DNA of 64,000 nt from Alphaproteobacteria bacterium (GTDB lineage: Bacteria > Myxococcota_A > UBA796 > UBA2385), in NCBI GenBank assembly GCA_020632755.1, contig JACKEY010000006.1:124001-188000 (forward strand), read 5' to 3'. Positions 49,870-57,576 of the stretch are shown here, piece by piece. Numbering within the stretch: the first letter of the stretch is position 1; each line of letters begins with the position of its first letter. A program made the position numbers and the translations under genes. The notes beneath the pieces are model-generated. The model was not told the DNA's origin and did no database searches. It saw only the letters and a list, made by a program, of their open reading frames with translations.

Positions 49870-50394
49870 GTGTCGGGTCCGATGCGAGGGGAGGAAGGCG
49901 GAGCGGCGGCCGGGCCGGCCATGGCGCCGGCGCGCCTGGCGCTGGGCGCAGGCCGCATCCCGGGAACCAGCGCCGAGCTGCTGCGGGTGCGCCTGCACCT
50001 GGCGGAGGCGCTGCTGGAGCGGCTGTGCGACGTGCGCCCGGATCCGGCGCCCGTGGCCGCGGCGGTGGACGCCTTCGCGGCGGGGGTGGCCCGCGGCGCC
50101 GCGACCGGCGAGCTGGCGCGGCTCGATCTGGCGATCGTGGCGGCGCTGGTGTCGGCCAGCGGCAGTGACGTGCTGTCCCTGCTGATGTCGCCGGTCCAGG
50201 CCGTGCTCGAGCGGGCCCCGGCCCTGCAGGGCGCGATGTACGCCGACCCGCTGCACAACCTGGCCAGCTACCACGCGCTGCTGGTCTGGCTCGACGACCC
50301 GACCCCCCACGGCATCGCGCCGCTCGTCGGTCTGCTCGGGGCACGGGACGCCGAGACCCTCGGCCGGCTGCCGGGGGGCGGCGACCGGGGATAG
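49870..50394 (+). CDS. Stand-alone FCD-like (GntR effector-domain) protein without HTH
   Basis: A 174-aa, mostly helical protein that follows the FCD ligand-binding domain of GntR/FadR-type regulators: AELLRVRLHLAEALLERLCD, ATGELARLDLAIVAALVSAS, GSDVLSLLMSPVQAVLERAP, and MYADPLHNLASYHALLVWLD. The N-terminal winged helix expected in GntR proteins is absent. The FCD metal ligands are only partly kept: Asp in ARLDLA is there but the following His is replaced. It is preceded by the Fur-like palindrome at 49840-49854. It may be a ligand or metal sensor acting through another protein, or a derived, non-DNA-binding protein. Confidence 0.55.
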   Translation: MSGPMRGEEGGAAAGPAMAPARLALGAGRIPGTSAELLRVRLHLAEALLERLCDVRPDPAPVAAAVDAFAAGVARGAATGELARLDLAIVAALVSASGSDVLSLLMSPVQAVLERAPALQGAMYADPLHNLASYHALLVWLDDPTPHGIAPLVGLLGARDAETLGRLPGGGDRG

Positions 50395-50404
50395 CCCCCG
50401 GTCG

Positions 50405-51094
50405 ATGTCCCTTCCCTGGCACGCCTGGCTGCTGCTCTTCGCCCCGGGGCGGGTGCGGGCCGGACTGCGCCGGGTGGCGGCGTCGGGCCTGGTCGAGTCG
50501 GTCCCCACCCTGTGGCAGATCGAGCTCGGCGTGCTGCGCATGTGGCACCGGATCCTGTTCCGGAGCGAGACCATCGGCGCCAGCACCGGGCCGCCGCCGC
50601 GGTCGGGGCTGCGGGCGCGCCTCCTCCGGATCCGCCTGCTGCGGGCGCCCTGCCTGCTGGCCGAGCGGGCGATCACGCCCTGGGACCTCTCGGGCTTCCT
50701 CTCCTCCCCCGAGCAGATCGTCCGGCACCTGCTGTGCGCCCACCACGACGGCCAGGACTTCGTCTACGACCTGCAGCTCCTGATGCTGCACCCGGGGTGG
50801 ATGCCGCGGCTGCGCGCCGAGGTGGCCCGCGTCGTCGAGCGGGGCGACGGCCGGGCGCGGTGGCTGCAGGATCTGGTGGTCTACGAGGGCTACCACCCGC
50901 GGCTGCTGGCTGGCATCGACGCCTTCCTGGCCGGGCGCGTCGAGCTGTCCGAGCGCGACGCCCGGGACCCCGACAAGTCGCTGCTGGCCTATCTGCGGTG
51001 GTGCGCGGCCCAGCCGGCGGACCCGACGGCGACCCTGGCCGCGTGGCGGGCCGGTCGGTTCACCTTCCCCGCCGGGCTTGCGGCGCCGGCCTGA
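50405..51094 (+). CDS. Hypothetical protein, neighbour of the FCD-like gene
   Basis: A 229-aa soluble or peripheral protein. The N-terminus (LPWHAWLLLFAPGRVRAGLR) is amphipathic. Recognisable blocks are QIELGVLRMWHRILFRSETI, RARLLRIRLLRAPCLLAERA, SSPEQIVRHLLCAHHDGQDF and YDLQLLMLHPGWMPRLRAEV. I recall similar hypotheticals in other bacteria but no function. Starts ten bases after the FCD-like gene on the same strand, so cotranscription under the Fur-like site is plausible. Confidence 0.6.
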   Translation: MSLPWHAWLLLFAPGRVRAGLRRVAASGLVESVPTLWQIELGVLRMWHRILFRSETIGASTGPPPRSGLRARLLRIRLLRAPCLLAERAITPWDLSGFLSSPEQIVRHLLCAHHDGQDFVYDLQLLMLHPGWMPRLRAEVARVVERGDGRARWLQDLVVYEGYHPRLLAGIDAFLAGRVELSERDARDPDKSLLAYLRWCAAQPADPTATLAAWRAGRFTFPAGLAAPA

Positions 51095-51169
51095 CGCTGG
51101 CCCGCCCGGACGCTGGGCCCGCCGGCGCGGGGTTCGGATAAGGGGGAGGCCGACCGCGAGGGAGGCCGC

Positions 51170-51544
51170 ATGTCCGAGCCGATCATCACCCTGCAGCAGC
51201 TCCGGCGGGCCGCGGCCGAGGCGGCACCGACGACGGCCGCCCAGCGCAAGGCCCGCAGCGAGGCGGCCCACGACGGCTTCCAGCGCGAGCTGATGGGCGA
51301 GCGGGCCGCGGCGCTGGGCCGGGCGGGCCGGAAGATCGACGAGGCGCTGGCCCGGCTGGCCATGGCCGAGGCGGCCTGGGACCAGGGGCACGGCACCTGG
51401 GCGCGCTACCGGGCGGCTTGGCGCGATGCCTACGACGCCCGCTGGGAGATGGAGGTGCTGCGCGAGGCGATCGGCCTGACGCGCCACGAGCCCGTCTACC
51501 AGCAGTGGCCCCTGCCCAGCCCTCGGCCCGCGCCCGGCGAATGA
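51170..51544 (+). CDS. Coiled-coil hypothetical protein
   Basis: A 124-aa protein that is almost entirely helical with heptad-like spacing (ITLQQLRRAAAEAAPTTAAQ, AALGRAGRKIDEALARLAMA, YDARWEMEVLREAIGL), then a Pro-rich C-terminus. No signal peptide or catalytic motif. GAGGGAGGCCGC precedes the ATG. An upstream in-frame start for the next gene overlaps its stop, but I start that gene later at its signal peptide. Confidence 0.55.
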   Translation: MSEPIITLQQLRRAAAEAAPTTAAQRKARSEAAHDGFQRELMGERAAALGRAGRKIDEALARLAMAEAAWDQGHGTWARYRAAWRDAYDARWEMEVLREAIGLTRHEPVYQQWPLPSPRPAPGE

Positions 51545-51615
51545 TCGGGCGGCCGGCGCGTCCACCGGGGACGCACGTCGGGCCCCTGCCGGGCGGCCGG
51601 CGTGCCGGAGTCCGG

Positions 51616-52521
51616 ATGAAGAGCGCGAGGCCGGTCCTGTTCGCCCTGCTGCTGTCGAGCGCCGCGTCGGCGCAGCAGCTCTCCCATGCGGTCGAGCGCA
51701 GCCCGGCCGAGTGGACCTTCCACACCCGGTGGAAGGACGCCGAGGGCCAGCGCCACGCCGTCGACTACGGGCTGCCGGGAGCCGGGGTGCGGGCGGATCT
51801 GCGCGAGCCGACCGTGCTGGACCTCGAAGCGGTGGCGCAGGACGTGGCGGTCGCGGTGCGGACCGCCGCGGCGGACATGCCCGGCATCGAGGCCACCGTC
51901 GCGGTGAGCGGCGGCGACATCCGGATCGACGCCCGGGGCCGCACCCGCGACCAGGTCCAGGCCGCCCTGGACGCGCTGGCTGTGGTCCGGGACGCCGCCT
52001 GGGACCGCGAGCTGGCGGCGCGCGACCACTTCAAGCTCACCGACACCGGCGTCACCGCCGACCACGCGCGGCTGGCCGCCCGCTACGCCGACGGCCTGCG
52101 CCCGCTGGTCGACGCCCTGGGTGGACCGGGAAGCTCACCGCGGGCCTTCGCCGACCGCGCCCTGGGCTTCGTCCAGTCCATCCCCTACGACCAGGGGCTG
52201 CGCCGCAACGGCGGCTACCGCCGGCCGATGAGCGTGCTGGGGCGCAACCAGGGCGACTGCGACAGCAAGACCGTGCTGTTCCTGGCCCTGATGCGGTCGG
52301 CCTGGCCCGACGTCGACGCCGCCATCGTCTACGTGCCGGACCACGCCTTCGCCCTGCTGGACATCCCCCGCGAGAAGGGCGACGAGACCGTGAAGTTCGA
52401 CGGCGGGAAGTGGGTCGCCGTCGAGCCGGTGGGCCCGGCGCTGCGTCCGGTGGGGGCGCTCGGCGACAAGAGCGCTGCGGGCCGGAAGCGCTGGGAGGAA
52501 GTGCGCGTGGTGCCGCGGTAG
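51616..52521 (+). CDS. Secreted transglutaminase-like protein
   Basis: A 301-aa exported protein. Signal peptide SARPVLFALLLSSAASAQQL; an N-terminal beta region; then the transglutaminase-like catalytic layout: NQGDCDSKTVLFLALMRSAW (nucleophile Cys), VYVPDHAFALLDIP (His) and KWVAVEPVGPALRPVG (acidic third residue as Glu). Many bacterial proteins of this fold are proteases or amidases and not cross-linkers. Start ATG at the signal peptide; an earlier in-frame ATG at 51541 would add 25 Arg/Gly-rich residues and is less likely. Confidence 0.75.
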   Translation: MKSARPVLFALLLSSAASAQQLSHAVERSPAEWTFHTRWKDAEGQRHAVDYGLPGAGVRADLREPTVLDLEAVAQDVAVAVRTAAADMPGIEATVAVSGGDIRIDARGRTRDQVQAALDALAVVRDAAWDRELAARDHFKLTDTGVTADHARLAARYADGLRPLVDALGGPGSSPRAFADRALGFVQSIPYDQGLRRNGGYRRPMSVLGRNQGDCDSKTVLFLALMRSAWPDVDAAIVYVPDHAFALLDIPREKGDETVKFDGGKWVAVEPVGPALRPVGALGDKSAAGRKRWEEVRVVPR

Positions 52522-52554
52522 GGGCGCAGCGGGGCGCGGGCAGCGGGGAGGGGC

Positions 52555-53709
52555 TCAGCCGAACTGCTTGGCCAGCTTGAGTCCCTGCATCTGGTAGTTG
52601 CTGCCGCTGCCGCCGTAGAGCACGTCGGGGTGCGCTTCGTTGCGCATGAACTCGACGCGGAACAGCGGCTGGCCGTGCTCGAGCAGGAAGGGCACGTCGT
52701 GGGTGCGGATCTCGAGCACCAGCAGGGCGCCCGGGCCGCCCTGGGGGTCGCCGTCGGCCCAGCCGAAGCCCGAGTCGATGAACCCGGCGTAGTGGGTGCG
52801 CAGCTCGCCCTTGGTCGCGTCGAAGGGGACCAGCTCGGCGCAGAGATCCGGCGGGATGCGCAGCCGCTCGCGCGTGGCGAAGATGTAGAACTGCTCGGGC
52901 TCGAGCACGTGGCCGTGCTCGCCGGCCGGGGGCAGGGGCACCCAGTAGCGGCCGATCGGCAGGTTGCGGCGGGCCAGGTCGATGGGCGGCATGTGGCGCC
53001 GGGCCATGTAGCCGACGGGGCCGCTGCCTCCGCCCTGGTGGTCGAGATCGACGGACAGCAGCACGCCGGGGGGGATCTCGTCGGCCACCGGCGCGGGCGA
53101 GCCGTCGGTCCACGAACACAGCGGCGTGTCGGCCTGGCGGGCCTCGAGCTCTTCGGCGCGCAGGCCGGGCTGGCCGGTCGCCAGCCGCAGCTGGGCCAGG
53201 CAGTCGCCGCGGCGCACGGCCACGTGGAAGCTCTGCGGCGTGATCTCCAGGAACAGCCGCCCGCGGTAGCCGTCGGGGATGGTGTCGAAGGCGAAGCCGT
53301 GCTCGGTCAACACCCGGACGAACACGTCCAGCCGGCCCGTGCTGCTCTTGGGGTTCGTGCGGCCGCGGACACCCGCCGGGAGCTCCAGCACCTCCTCGAG
53401 CTCGGCCAGGTAGACGCCGCCGGCATGCAGCACCAGCGGCTCGTCGCGGTCGGCGCGGTACTGGGCCGTGGCCAGCCGGCCGAGCTTGCGCTCGAGGCCC
53501 TGGGCGCCCGGCAGGAAGGAACACTGCAGCTGCCAGACCCGTGCGCCCAGGCGCAGATCCAGGCTGCTGGGCTGCACCTGCTCGGGCCGGACCGGCTGCA
53601 GGGCCTGGATGGCGCCGGCTGCGACCAGCCGCCGCAGGCTCTGGCTGACCAGGATGGCGTCGTCGACGGCGACGCCGCCGATGTCTTCGCTGTGCGGCAC
53701 GGACGGCAT
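52555..53709 (-). CDS. dcd: 2'-deoxycytidine 5'-triphosphate deaminase, long form
   Basis: A 384-aa enzyme of the dCTP deaminase/dUTPase fold, in the long duplicated form known from alphaproteobacteria. The first half has QPSSLDLRLGARVWQL, GRTNPKSSTGRLDVFVRVLT and DTIPDGYRGRLFLEITPQSF. The second half repeats the fold with GFIDSGFGWADGDPQG and LVLEIRTHDVPFLLEHGQPL. The C-terminus YGGSGSNYQMQGLKLAKQF is the usual closing arm. It deaminates dCTP to dUTP for thymidylate synthesis. Start ATG giving MPSVPHSEDIGG. Diverges from the gene at 53783. Confidence 0.85.
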   Translation of the reverse strand: MPSVPHSEDIGGVAVDDAILVSQSLRRLVAAGAIQALQPVRPEQVQPSSLDLRLGARVWQLQCSFLPGAQGLERKLGRLATAQYRADRDEPLVLHAGGVYLAELEEVLELPAGVRGRTNPKSSTGRLDVFVRVLTEHGFAFDTIPDGYRGRLFLEITPQSFHVAVRRGDCLAQLRLATGQPGLRAEELEARQADTPLCSWTDGSPAPVADEIPPGVLLSVDLDHQGGGSGPVGYMARRHMPPIDLARRNLPIGRYWVPLPPAGEHGHVLEPEQFYIFATRERLRIPPDLCAELVPFDATKGELRTHYAGFIDSGFGWADGDPQGGPGALLVLEIRTHDVPFLLEHGQPLFRVEFMRNEAHPDVLYGGSGSNYQMQGLKLAKQFG

Positions 53710-53782
53710 GACAACCCCTGGGCCGGGGTCGCGTAGCACGATCCGGCGGGGCGGTCGTGCCGGTCGCGGAAGTCCCGGTACG

Positions 53783-54832
53783 ATGCAGGCTCTCATGAAG
53801 CAGCCCGACGCCTTCCCCGCTCCCGGGCCCCTGGTCGACCGCCTGCTGGGCGCGCCGCCGGGGTCGTGGAGCCACGCCGCGGTGGCCGCGGTGCCGGCGA
53901 CGGCGGCGCTGCTGGTCGGGCCCTGGTGGGTCGCCGGCATCGTGCTGATCGGGACCACCGTGGCCGTCACGGCGCTGGCGAAGCGCTGGCCCCGGCTGCT
54001 GCTGCGGCAGGGCCGGGCCGAGCGGGCGGTCGCCGTGGCGCGCTGGCGCGGCAGCGGGCGCAAGCTGCAGGAGGTGCGGGCCGCCGCCGTCATCGACGAG
54101 GCGATGGCCCTGTGCGCCCTGGGCCGCAGCGACGAAGCCGCTGCCCGGGCCCTGCACGTCATGGGCAGCATCGGCCGCGGCCTGGCCCAGCAGTCCCGCC
54201 GCCTGCAGCTGGGCGAGATGATGGCCCGCCACGGCTGCTGGCAGAGCTGCGCCGACATGCTCGCGTCACTGCCCGACGACGCCTGGTACGACGGGCTGCG
54301 GCCGACCCGCGACGGCAACCTCGCCGCCGCGCTGATCGCCCTCGACGACCCCGAGCGCGCGGTCGACCTCCTCGACCCGCGCCGCCTCGCCCAGGCCGAC
54401 GGCGCCGCCGCGGCCATGCTCGCCAACAACCGGGCCCTCGCCCTCCTCCTCCTCGACCCGGCGGACACCCGCCTCGACCTGGACGAGGTGCTCGCCCTGG
54501 CCCGCCGGGCCCGTGCCGGCCTGCCCTCCTCTCCCGTCACCGCCGCCACCCTGGGCGCCGCCCTGCTGCGCCACGACGAGCCCGCGGCGCTCGCCCTCCT
54601 CGAAGAGGCCCACGGCTTCCGCGAGGCCGGCGCCCTGTGGCAGGCCTGGGTGGCGCTGAACCTGGGCGCGGCGCTCATCCACGAGGGGCAGCTCGACGCC
54701 GCCCGCGGCCCGCTCGGCGAAGCGCTCGCGCAGGGCACGCCGCGGGTCCAGGACCAGGCGCGGGCCCTGCTGGACGGCGGCACCGCCCACGCCGTGCTGC
54801 GGTCCGGGACGACGCGGATCGGCGCGCCCTGA
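53783..54832 (+). CDS. Membrane-anchored TPR-like protein
   Basis: A 349-aa protein. A hydrophobic region near the N-terminus (AAVAAVPATAALLVGPWWVA then GIVLIGTTVAVTALA) forms one or two membrane helices. The rest is helical repeats of TPR/Sel1 rhythm: AAAVIDEAMALCALGRSDEA, LGEMMARHGCWQSCADMLAS, AALIALDDPERAVDLLDPRR, ALWQAWVALNLGAALIHEGQ. It probably acts as a scaffold; partner unknown. Two in-frame ATGs (53783, 53795) are possible starts. Divergent from dcd. Confidence 0.65.
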   Translation: MQALMKQPDAFPAPGPLVDRLLGAPPGSWSHAAVAAVPATAALLVGPWWVAGIVLIGTTVAVTALAKRWPRLLLRQGRAERAVAVARWRGSGRKLQEVRAAAVIDEAMALCALGRSDEAAARALHVMGSIGRGLAQQSRRLQLGEMMARHGCWQSCADMLASLPDDAWYDGLRPTRDGNLAAALIALDDPERAVDLLDPRRLAQADGAAAAMLANNRALALLLLDPADTRLDLDEVLALARRARAGLPSSPVTAATLGAALLRHDEPAALALLEEAHGFREAGALWQAWVALNLGAALIHEGQLDAARGPLGEALAQGTPRVQDQARALLDGGTAHAVLRSGTTRIGAP

Positions 54833-54853
54833 CGGCGCTGCCCGCCGCCCGGG

Positions 54854-55372
54854 TCAGTCCAGCTTCATCTTGCGTGCCAGCGCCTCGACCTGGTCGGGGG
54901 GCAGGCCGGACTGCTCGAGCACGGCGCGCTGGCGGTCGGCATCGACGGCCCGGGCGCGGAAGCCGCAGTCGTCGAACAGCTCGGGCCAGGGCTGGTCGAG
55001 CAGGGCCCGGGGGTAGTCGCGGCAGATGCCGGGGCGGCTGCCGTAGCTGTCGCAGCGCCGGGTCGTGCGGTCGAAGTGGGTGCAGTCGAAGACGAAGCTG
55101 CGGGTCTCGCGGTCGGCCCGGACCAGGGCGAAGCCGTTGACGGACCGCTGCCACCACAGCCAGGTGGCGCGCAGCCGCGGCAGGTACCACAGCACGCGGC
55201 CGACCTGGATCGTCGGGGCCTCGCAGCAGCGGGCGCAGGCGCGGCAGGCCCCCGCGAGCTGCCAGCGGCGGGGCTGGCGCAGGCGGCGACCGCCGCGGGC
55301 CACTGCCTGGTCGAAGGTCCACAGCCAGCGGGCGAGGGCCTTGATCGCGGTGCGGAGGGGGCCGTCGCGCAG
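54854..55372 (-). CDS. YkgJ-family cysteine-cluster protein (possible CTG start)
   Basis: A 172-aa protein with the YkgJ/UPF0153 cysteine cluster: GACRACARCCEAPTI at about residues 40-54, DCTHFDRTTRRCDSYGSRPG and ICRDYP, then DDCGF. These bind a metal or Fe-S cluster in the family. The usual start codons give only MARGGRRL, but clear protein sequence (RDGPLRTAIKALARWLWTF) continues upstream in frame to a CTG behind GGAG-N6. The DNA before that CTG (TACGCT, then a CCTCCCC leader) nearly equals the leader of the GFA gene at 9173, which supports the CTG start. Confidence 0.75.
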   Translation of the reverse strand: MRDGPLRTAIKALARWLWTFDQAVARGGRRLRQPRRWQLAGACRACARCCEAPTIQVGRVLWYLPRLRATWLWWQRSVNGFALVRADRETRSFVFDCTHFDRTTRRCDSYGSRPGICRDYPRALLDQPWPELFDDCGFRARAVDADRQRAVLEQSGLPPDQVEALARKMKLD

Positions 55373-55395
55373 GAGGGGCTCCGGGGGAGGGGAGG

Positions 55396-55401
55396 AGCGT
55401 A
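55396..55401 (-). promoter_or_regulatory. Predicted -10 (TACGCT) with CCTCCCC leader
   Basis: Minus-strand TACGCT is followed by CCTCCCCTCCCCCGGAG and the CTG at 55372. The layout and sequence are almost those at 9196-9201. Confidence 0.45.
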
Positions 55402-55459
55402 GCGCCGGCGAGGCGGGGGCTCGTGGTCCCGGGCCCCGCCGGGCGCCGTGCGGTGGCGG

Positions 55460-57427
55460 TCAGGCGACGGTCACCGACTTCGCCAGGTTGCGGGGGCGGT
55501 CGATGTCCCGGCCCAGGGCCAAGGCCGTGCCGCGGGCGAGCTGCTGCAGGGGCAGGACCTGCAGCAGGGGGGCGACCAGGGGGTCCGCGGCGGCGACGGG
55601 GAGGGAGATCGTCGCCAGCGCGGCGGCGTCGGCGTCGCCGGGGGCGTGCAGTACCACGGTGGGGGCGCCCCGGGTGCAGACCTCGGCGAGGCCGGTCAGG
55701 GCGGCGGCGCGGGTCTCGTCGTCCGGGACCAGGGCGACGACGGGGGTGCGCGCATCGAGCAGGGCCAGGGGGCCGTGCTTCAGGGCGCCGCCGGGCCAGG
55801 CCATCGCCGGCAGGTAGGCGAGCTCGAGCAGCTTGAGCGCGCCTTCGGCAGCGACGGGCGCCGACAGGCCGCGGCCGGTGAAGGCCACGGCCCGTGCGGT
55901 CGACAGCAGGGCGGCGGCGCCGGCGACGGGGGCGGCGCAGGCTTCGCGGGTGGCGGCCAGGGCGTCGGGCAGGTCCAGCAGGGCGCGGGCCAGGGCCGTG
56001 GCGCGGGCGGCCGGCAGACCCCGGCTGCGGCCGAGCTTCAGGGCCAGCAGGGTCAGCGCGACCACCTGGGCCGAGAAGGCCTTGGTGCTGGCGACCGACA
56101 CCTCGGGGCCGGCCCGCAGGTAGACGCCGGCGCCGCAGCGACGCGCCAGGCTGGAGCCGACGGTGTTCACCAGGCCGAGCACCTCGTGACCGCGCAGCTC
56201 CAGCTCGCCGACCGCCTGCAGGGTGTCGAAGGTCTCGCCCGACTGCGACAGGGCCAGGACCAGCGCGTCGGGGTGCAGGCGCGGCGGGTGCAGGGCGAGC
56301 TCGCTGGCCTCGGCGGCGTGGGCGGGCAGGTCGGCCAGGCGAGCGAACAGCGCGGCGCCGACCCGGGCGGCGTGCAGCGAGGTGCCGCAGCCGACCAGCA
56401 GGGCCTCGGGCAGGGCGGCCATCCGGCGGGGCGGCAGGTCGATTCCGCCGAGCACGACGGTGCCGTCGGCGGCCAGCCGCCCGGCCAGGGCGCGGGCCAG
56501 CACCTCGGGCTGCTCGGCGATCTCGCGATCCATGTGGTCGTCGAAGGCGCCGAGCTCGACCTGGGCCAGCGGCGTGTCCAGGACCCGCACCTGCGGCCGT
56601 CGACGGGCGCCATCGAGGCGCGAGAACACGGCACCTTCGGGGCGCAGCAGGGCCAGGTCGCCGTCCTCGAGGAAGACCACCCGGCGGGTCCAGGGCAGCA
56701 GGGCCTGCGGGTCGCTGGCGACCAGGGTGCGGTCGTGCCGTGGATCGCCGCCCGGCGCGCGGCCGAGGCCCACGACCATCGGGGCGCCCATGCGGGCGCA
56801 GACCAGGACGTCGGGGTGGTCGGCGAAGGCGAAGACCACGCCCCAGGTGCCGTGCAGGCCGGCGAGCGCGGCGCGGACGGCGTCCTCGGGGCCGGAGCCC
56901 GCGCGCTGGGCCCGGGCGACGAGCACGGCGAGCAGCTCGCTGTCGGTGTCCGAGGCCAGGGCCTCGCCCTCGGCCAGCAGCTGGCGGCGCAGGCGGGCGG
57001 CGTCCTCGAGCACGCCGTTGTGCACCACGGCCACGCGGCCGGCGGCGTCGACGTGGGGGTGGGCGTTGGCCTCGGTCACCGCGCCGTGGGTGGCCCAGCG
57101 GGTGTGGGCGATGCCGGCGGTGCCGTGCCCGGCGGGAGCGGCGTCGGGGAGGAGCACCGTGTCGGGGAGGAGCGCCGTGTCGGGGAGGAGCGCGGCGAGG
57201 CGCGAGACCGGACCGACGCTGCGGTGGCGCGACAGCACGTAGCGGGGCTGTGCGGATTCGTGGATTCCGGAGGCGGGGTCGGCGGCGCCGGGGGAGGGGA
57301 GGGCGGAGGCGGGGATCAGCACGGCGACGCCGGCGGAGTCGTAGCCGCGGTACTCGAGCCGGCGCAGGCCGTCGATGAGGAGGGGGAGGGCGGGGGCGCG
57401 TCCGGTGACGCCGACGATGCCGCACAT
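55460..57427 (-). CDS. glmS: Glucosamine-6-phosphate synthase (isomerizing) GlmS
   Basis: A 655-aa amidotransferase. N-terminal glutaminase domain starts MCGIVGVTGRAPALPLLIDG with the catalytic Cys2 and has RGYDSAGVAV, HTRWATHGAVTEANAHPH and HNGVLED. Two SIS domains follow: LVGCGTSLHAARVGAALFAR, SQSGETFDTLQAV, EVSVASTKAFSAQVV, then FTGRGLSAPVAAEGALKLLE and the C-terminal PRNLAKSVTVA. It makes glucosamine-6-P from fructose-6-P and glutamine for cell-wall precursors. An insertion of about 35-40 residues between GVAV and HTRWATHG contains an 18-bp tandem repeat. Start ATG behind GGAGCCCCC. Confidence 0.95.
   Translation of the reverse strand: MCGIVGVTGRAPALPLLIDGLRRLEYRGYDSAGVAVLIPASALPSPGAADPASGIHESAQPRYVLSRHRSVGPVSRLAALLPDTALLPDTVLLPDAAPAGHGTAGIAHTRWATHGAVTEANAHPHVDAAGRVAVVHNGVLEDAARLRRQLLAEGEALASDTDSELLAVLVARAQRAGSGPEDAVRAALAGLHGTWGVVFAFADHPDVLVCARMGAPMVVGLGRAPGGDPRHDRTLVASDPQALLPWTRRVVFLEDGDLALLRPEGAVFSRLDGARRRPQVRVLDTPLAQVELGAFDDHMDREIAEQPEVLARALAGRLAADGTVVLGGIDLPPRRMAALPEALLVGCGTSLHAARVGAALFARLADLPAHAAEASELALHPPRLHPDALVLALSQSGETFDTLQAVGELELRGHEVLGLVNTVGSSLARRCGAGVYLRAGPEVSVASTKAFSAQVVALTLLALKLGRSRGLPAARATALARALLDLPDALAATREACAAPVAGAAALLSTARAVAFTGRGLSAPVAAEGALKLLELAYLPAMAWPGGALKHGPLALLDARTPVVALVPDDETRAAALTGLAEVCTRGAPTVVLHAPGDADAAALATISLPVAAADPLVAPLLQVLPLQQLARGTALALGRDIDRPRNLAKSVTVA
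57143..57196. repeat. 18-bp tandem repeat, three units, inside glmS
   Basis: Three units of GTCGGGGAGGAGCRCCGT type (57143-57160, 57161-57178, 57179-57196), encoding repeated LLPD-T/A in the glutaminase-domain insertion. In frame; unit number could vary between strains. Confidence 0.7.
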
Positions 57428-57576
57428 GGGGGCTCCGGGTGGGGGTGCAGCCCGGTGGAAGGCAAGGTCCGTGCCCGGTTCACGCCGGCCCCGTCACGTG
57501 CGGGAGGGGGGGGCGGCGTGGTAAGCAGGCAGGACGGTTCGCGACCGCCCGTTCTCCGGCTCCTTGGGAGGCTTCC

